From positions 1-47,096 of the forward strand of contig NZ_NPIB01000033.1 in assembly GCF_002849605.1 (NCBI RefSeq): DNA of 47,096 nucleotides, given 5' to 3'. Below, piece by piece: positions 45,547 through 47,096 of this stretch. The DNA comes from Photobacterium carnosum (GTDB lineage: Bacteria; Pseudomonadota; Gammaproteobacteria; Enterobacterales; Vibrionaceae). The stretch's first letter is position 1. Each line of letters opens with the position of its first letter. The translations under genes were made by a program, and so were the position numbers. The notes beneath the pieces are model-generated. The model did not search any database and was not told the DNA's origin. It worked only from the letters and a program-made list of their open reading frames with translations.

Positions 45547-45756
45547 ATGTCTAATACAACAGGTATCGTTAAGTGGTTTAACGAAGAGAAAGGTTTTGGT
45601 TTTATTACTCAAGACAACGGCGGTGCTGACGTATTCGTTCACTTCCGTGCTATCGCTTCAGAAGGCTTCAAAACGCTTGCTGAAGGCCAAAAAGTGTCTT
45701 TTGAAGTAGAGCAAGGCCAAAAAGGTCTGCAAGCTGCGAACGTTGTAGCTATCTAA
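45547..45756 (+). CDS. Cold-shock protein (CspA family), copy 2
   Basis: This 69-residue cold-shock domain protein is near-identical to the copy at 44578. RNP1 KGFGFI and RNP2 VFVHF are intact. Its leader ends in the same TTAAGGGACACATTATGTCT as copy 1. Coding DNA identity is also high, so the two arose by recent duplication or are kept alike by gene conversion. A terminator follows. Confidence 0.96.
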
Positions 45757-45779
45757 TTTATCCTCGCTGATAAATAATA

Positions 45780-45807
45780 AAAATGCTGGCTAAGGCCGGC
45801 ATTTTTT
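45780..45807 (+). terminator. Terminator of the second csp gene
   Basis: The stem AATGCTGGC/GCCGGCATT with one T-G pair and TAAG loop is followed by six T. Confidence 0.9.
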
Positions 45808-45845
45808 ATATCTATACATTGCTATTACGGACACGTTTTCTAAGA

Positions 45846-46007
45846 ATATCCTGCATATCCTGCATATCCTGCATATCCTGCATATCCTGCATATCCTGCA
45901 TATCCTGCATATCCTGCATATCCTGCATATCCTGCATATCCTGCATATCCTGCATATCCTGCATATCCTGCATATCCTGCATATCCTGCATATCCTGCAT
46001 ATCCTGC
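45846..46007. repeat. 9-bp minisatellite, 18 perfect copies
   Basis: ATATCCTGC is repeated exactly 18 times (162 bp) with no substitution. It is between the 3' ends of the second csp gene and the arginine decarboxylase gene. The unit length is a multiple of three, so all six frames stay open across it. The resulting frames (Ile-Ser-Cys, Gln-Asp-Met and others) lack ribosome binding sites and are not convincing genes. Confidence 0.97.
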
Positions 46008-46019
46008 ACATTACCGACA

Positions 46020-46054
46020 TAAAAAAATCCCCCACAGTTACCTGCGAGGGATTG
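46020..46054 (-). terminator. Terminator of the arginine decarboxylase gene
   Basis: The stem AATCCC/GGGATT with an interrupted inner stem (CAG/CTG) lies 30 bases past the stop codon. Seven A on its left give a U tract on the leftward transcript. Confidence 0.75.
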
Positions 46055-46083
46055 AAAGGCAGTCACACTATCGTGTTAAACGA

Positions 46084-47096
46084 TTATAGTGCTTCTTTCT
46101 TGATACAAAGAACGTGGTATTTACCGTCTTCGATTTCTGCGCCTTCAGTTTCGTGTTCGAAACCAGGGAATTCAGCATCCCATGCTTCTAGTGCTTTCAA
46201 GTACTGGATTTGAGGACTTGTATCATCACCAAAGTTTTCGCCACCCATTAGCATTGGGATGCCTGGTGGGTAAGGGATAACAGAGTTCGCTGCAACGCGG
46301 CCAACAAGTTTATCCGAAGCCACTAGCTCTACGTCATCTGATACGACGAACTGGTAAGCAGTACGTGGTTTCACTTCCATTACTGGAAGGCTTGAGTAAG
46401 CGTGGTTCAATACTTGGCTTGGGTTGTGACGTACTAGGTACTTGTACATACGCTCGCCAAGATCTTTCAGACCAAGACCACGGTAAACTTCTGGAGCAGA
46501 AGCGACTAGTTCAGGTAATAGTGTTTCGATGTCTGCGTTAGCATCATAGTGACGTTTGAACGACAACAATGTGTTGATCAATGTGTCACGCTTACCTTTA
46601 GTAATACCCATTGAGAATAGGAACATTACTTGGAAGTCAGTTGTACGTGTTGGTACGATACCAAAACGACCTAGGTAAGCAGTTACAAGTGCTGCTGGAA
46701 CACCTGTTTCTAGGAAGTTACCGTTGTCATCAAGACCCGGAGTTAGCAAGCTAACTTTGATTGGATCAAGCATACACCAGTCATTGTCGATTTCGTCAAA
46801 GCCGTGCCACTTGTCACCAGGAGTCAGTTTCCAGTTCTGTTGGATAGTCATTAGTGACTCAACAGAAGCGTCTTCGAAATTAACCTTGTCACCGTTCATT
46901 TCTGTAACAGTTTCAGCATTCCAAGGTTTGAAGAACCAGTCTTTTTCGCTAGTGTATTCGTTAAATAGCTGACGCATGTTCTGACGGAAGATGATCGCTT
47001 CGCGGTTCACTTCGTTAGTTAGCGATAAACCACTTTCGCCTTTCATCATGTTCGCTGCAATATCGTTAGACGCACAGATTGCGTAAAGTGGCGATG
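46084..47096 (-). CDS. adiA: Biodegradative arginine decarboxylase, C-terminal part (partial)
   Basis: The frame is open to the window edge, giving the last 336 residues of a protein of about 755. SPLYAICASND at the edge, the segment SMLDPIKVS-like (CMLDPIKVSLLTPG), ETGVPAALVTAYLGRFGIVP, MFLFSMGITKGK and GRVAANSVIPYPPGIPML align best with E. coli AdiA rather than the lysine or ornithine enzymes. The PLP-binding lysine lies outside the window. AdiA converts arginine to agmatine, consuming a proton, and supports acid resistance. No antiporter gene is seen here. Confidence 0.88.
   Translation of the reverse strand, partial: SPLYAICASNDIAANMMKGESGLSLTNEVNREAIIFRQNMRQLFNEYTSEKDWFFKPWNAETVTEMNGDKVNFEDASVESLMTIQQNWKLTPGDKWHGFDEIDNDWCMLDPIKVSLLTPGLDDNGNFLETGVPAALVTAYLGRFGIVPTRTTDFQVMFLFSMGITKGKRDTLINTLLSFKRHYDANADIETLLPELVASAPEVYRGLGLKDLGERMYKYLVRHNPSQVLNHAYSSLPVMEVKPRTAYQFVVSDDVELVASDKLVGRVAANSVIPYPPGIPMLMGGENFGDDTSPQIQYLKALEAWDAEFPGFEHETEGAEIEDGKYHVLCIKKEAL

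Noticed and set aside
45846..46007. Possible CRISPR array
   Set aside because: The units are contiguous 9-mers without spacers. The tRNA-like array at the left was also considered and has no repeat-spacer pattern or cas genes.
45783..46066. Three overlapping frames encoding Ile-Ser-Cys, Cys-Arg-Ile or Gln-Asp-Met repeats
   Set aside because: They exist only because a 9-bp unit keeps every frame open. Starts lie in terminators or lack ribosome binding sites.

Overview
This 47 kb window looks like chromosomal DNA of a Vibrionaceae gammaproteobacterium, most probably Photobacterium. Most proteins match Escherichia coli housekeeping proteins closely, the DNA is moderately AT-rich, and blocks of E. 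coli gene order survive: aspT-trpT; ilvY/ilvC...rep...gppA-rhlB/trxA-rho; ubiD-fre; gor-rlmJ/prlC; uspA/uspB/yhiN. The repetitive tRNA-His/tRNA-Pro cluster recalls one I remember being reported from Photobacterium phosphoreum (recollection, not checked). No prophage, IS element or CRISPR array was recognised.

Layout. 1-900: the last 12 nt of a tRNA-Asp gene, an intact tRNA-Trp gene, then five decayed tRNA-Trp-like copies, each followed by a terminator hairpin; this is probably the tail of an rRNA operon. 948-3787: ilvY/ilvC (branched-chain amino acids) and ubiK. 3893-13214: two RND efflux systems read leftward, a tetR-adaptor-pump operon with a clear palindromic operator and an AcrA/AcrB-like pair; no tolC gene is present. 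13522-16044: rep helicase and cytochrome c5. 16304-17202: tRNA-Arg, then alternating tRNA-His/tRNA-Pro genes and decayed copies. 17221-20128: a large repeat-containing lipoprotein gene bracketed by two remnants of the 3' end of an ABC peptide-permease gene, each with the same terminator. 20150-23273: a YjiH-type membrane protein, a EutQ-like cupin and an unknown protein with a Cys/His-rich tail. 23466-25920: a very AT-rich pair, a membrane diguanylate cyclase and a membrane EAL phosphodiesterase, facing each other. 26259-30907: gor, rlmJ, prlC. 31014-35742: gppA-rhlB leftward and trxA, rho rightward. 35979-38911: a ubiD with a duplicated C-terminal part, a small 2Fe-2S ferredoxin and fre. 38959-44196: an EamA transporter, uspA, ftnA, uspB, an MscS channel and yhiN. 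44197-46082: two near-identical csp genes with an overlapping pair of very small genes between them, then an 18-copy 9-bp tandem repeat. 46084-47096: the C-terminal part of an adiA-like arginine decarboxylase that runs off the window.

The genes fall into familiar themes: tRNA supply, ubiquinone and flavin redox chemistry (ubiK, ubiD, ferredoxin, fre), thiol and iron homeostasis and stress (gor, trxA, ftnA, uspA/B, adiA), RNA metabolism (rhlB, rho, csp, rlmJ), drug efflux and c-di-GMP signalling. The least ordinary parts are the tRNA-derived repeat arrays, the permease-remnant repeats around the lipoprotein, the internally duplicated ubiD, the small-gene pair between the csp genes and the minisatellite.
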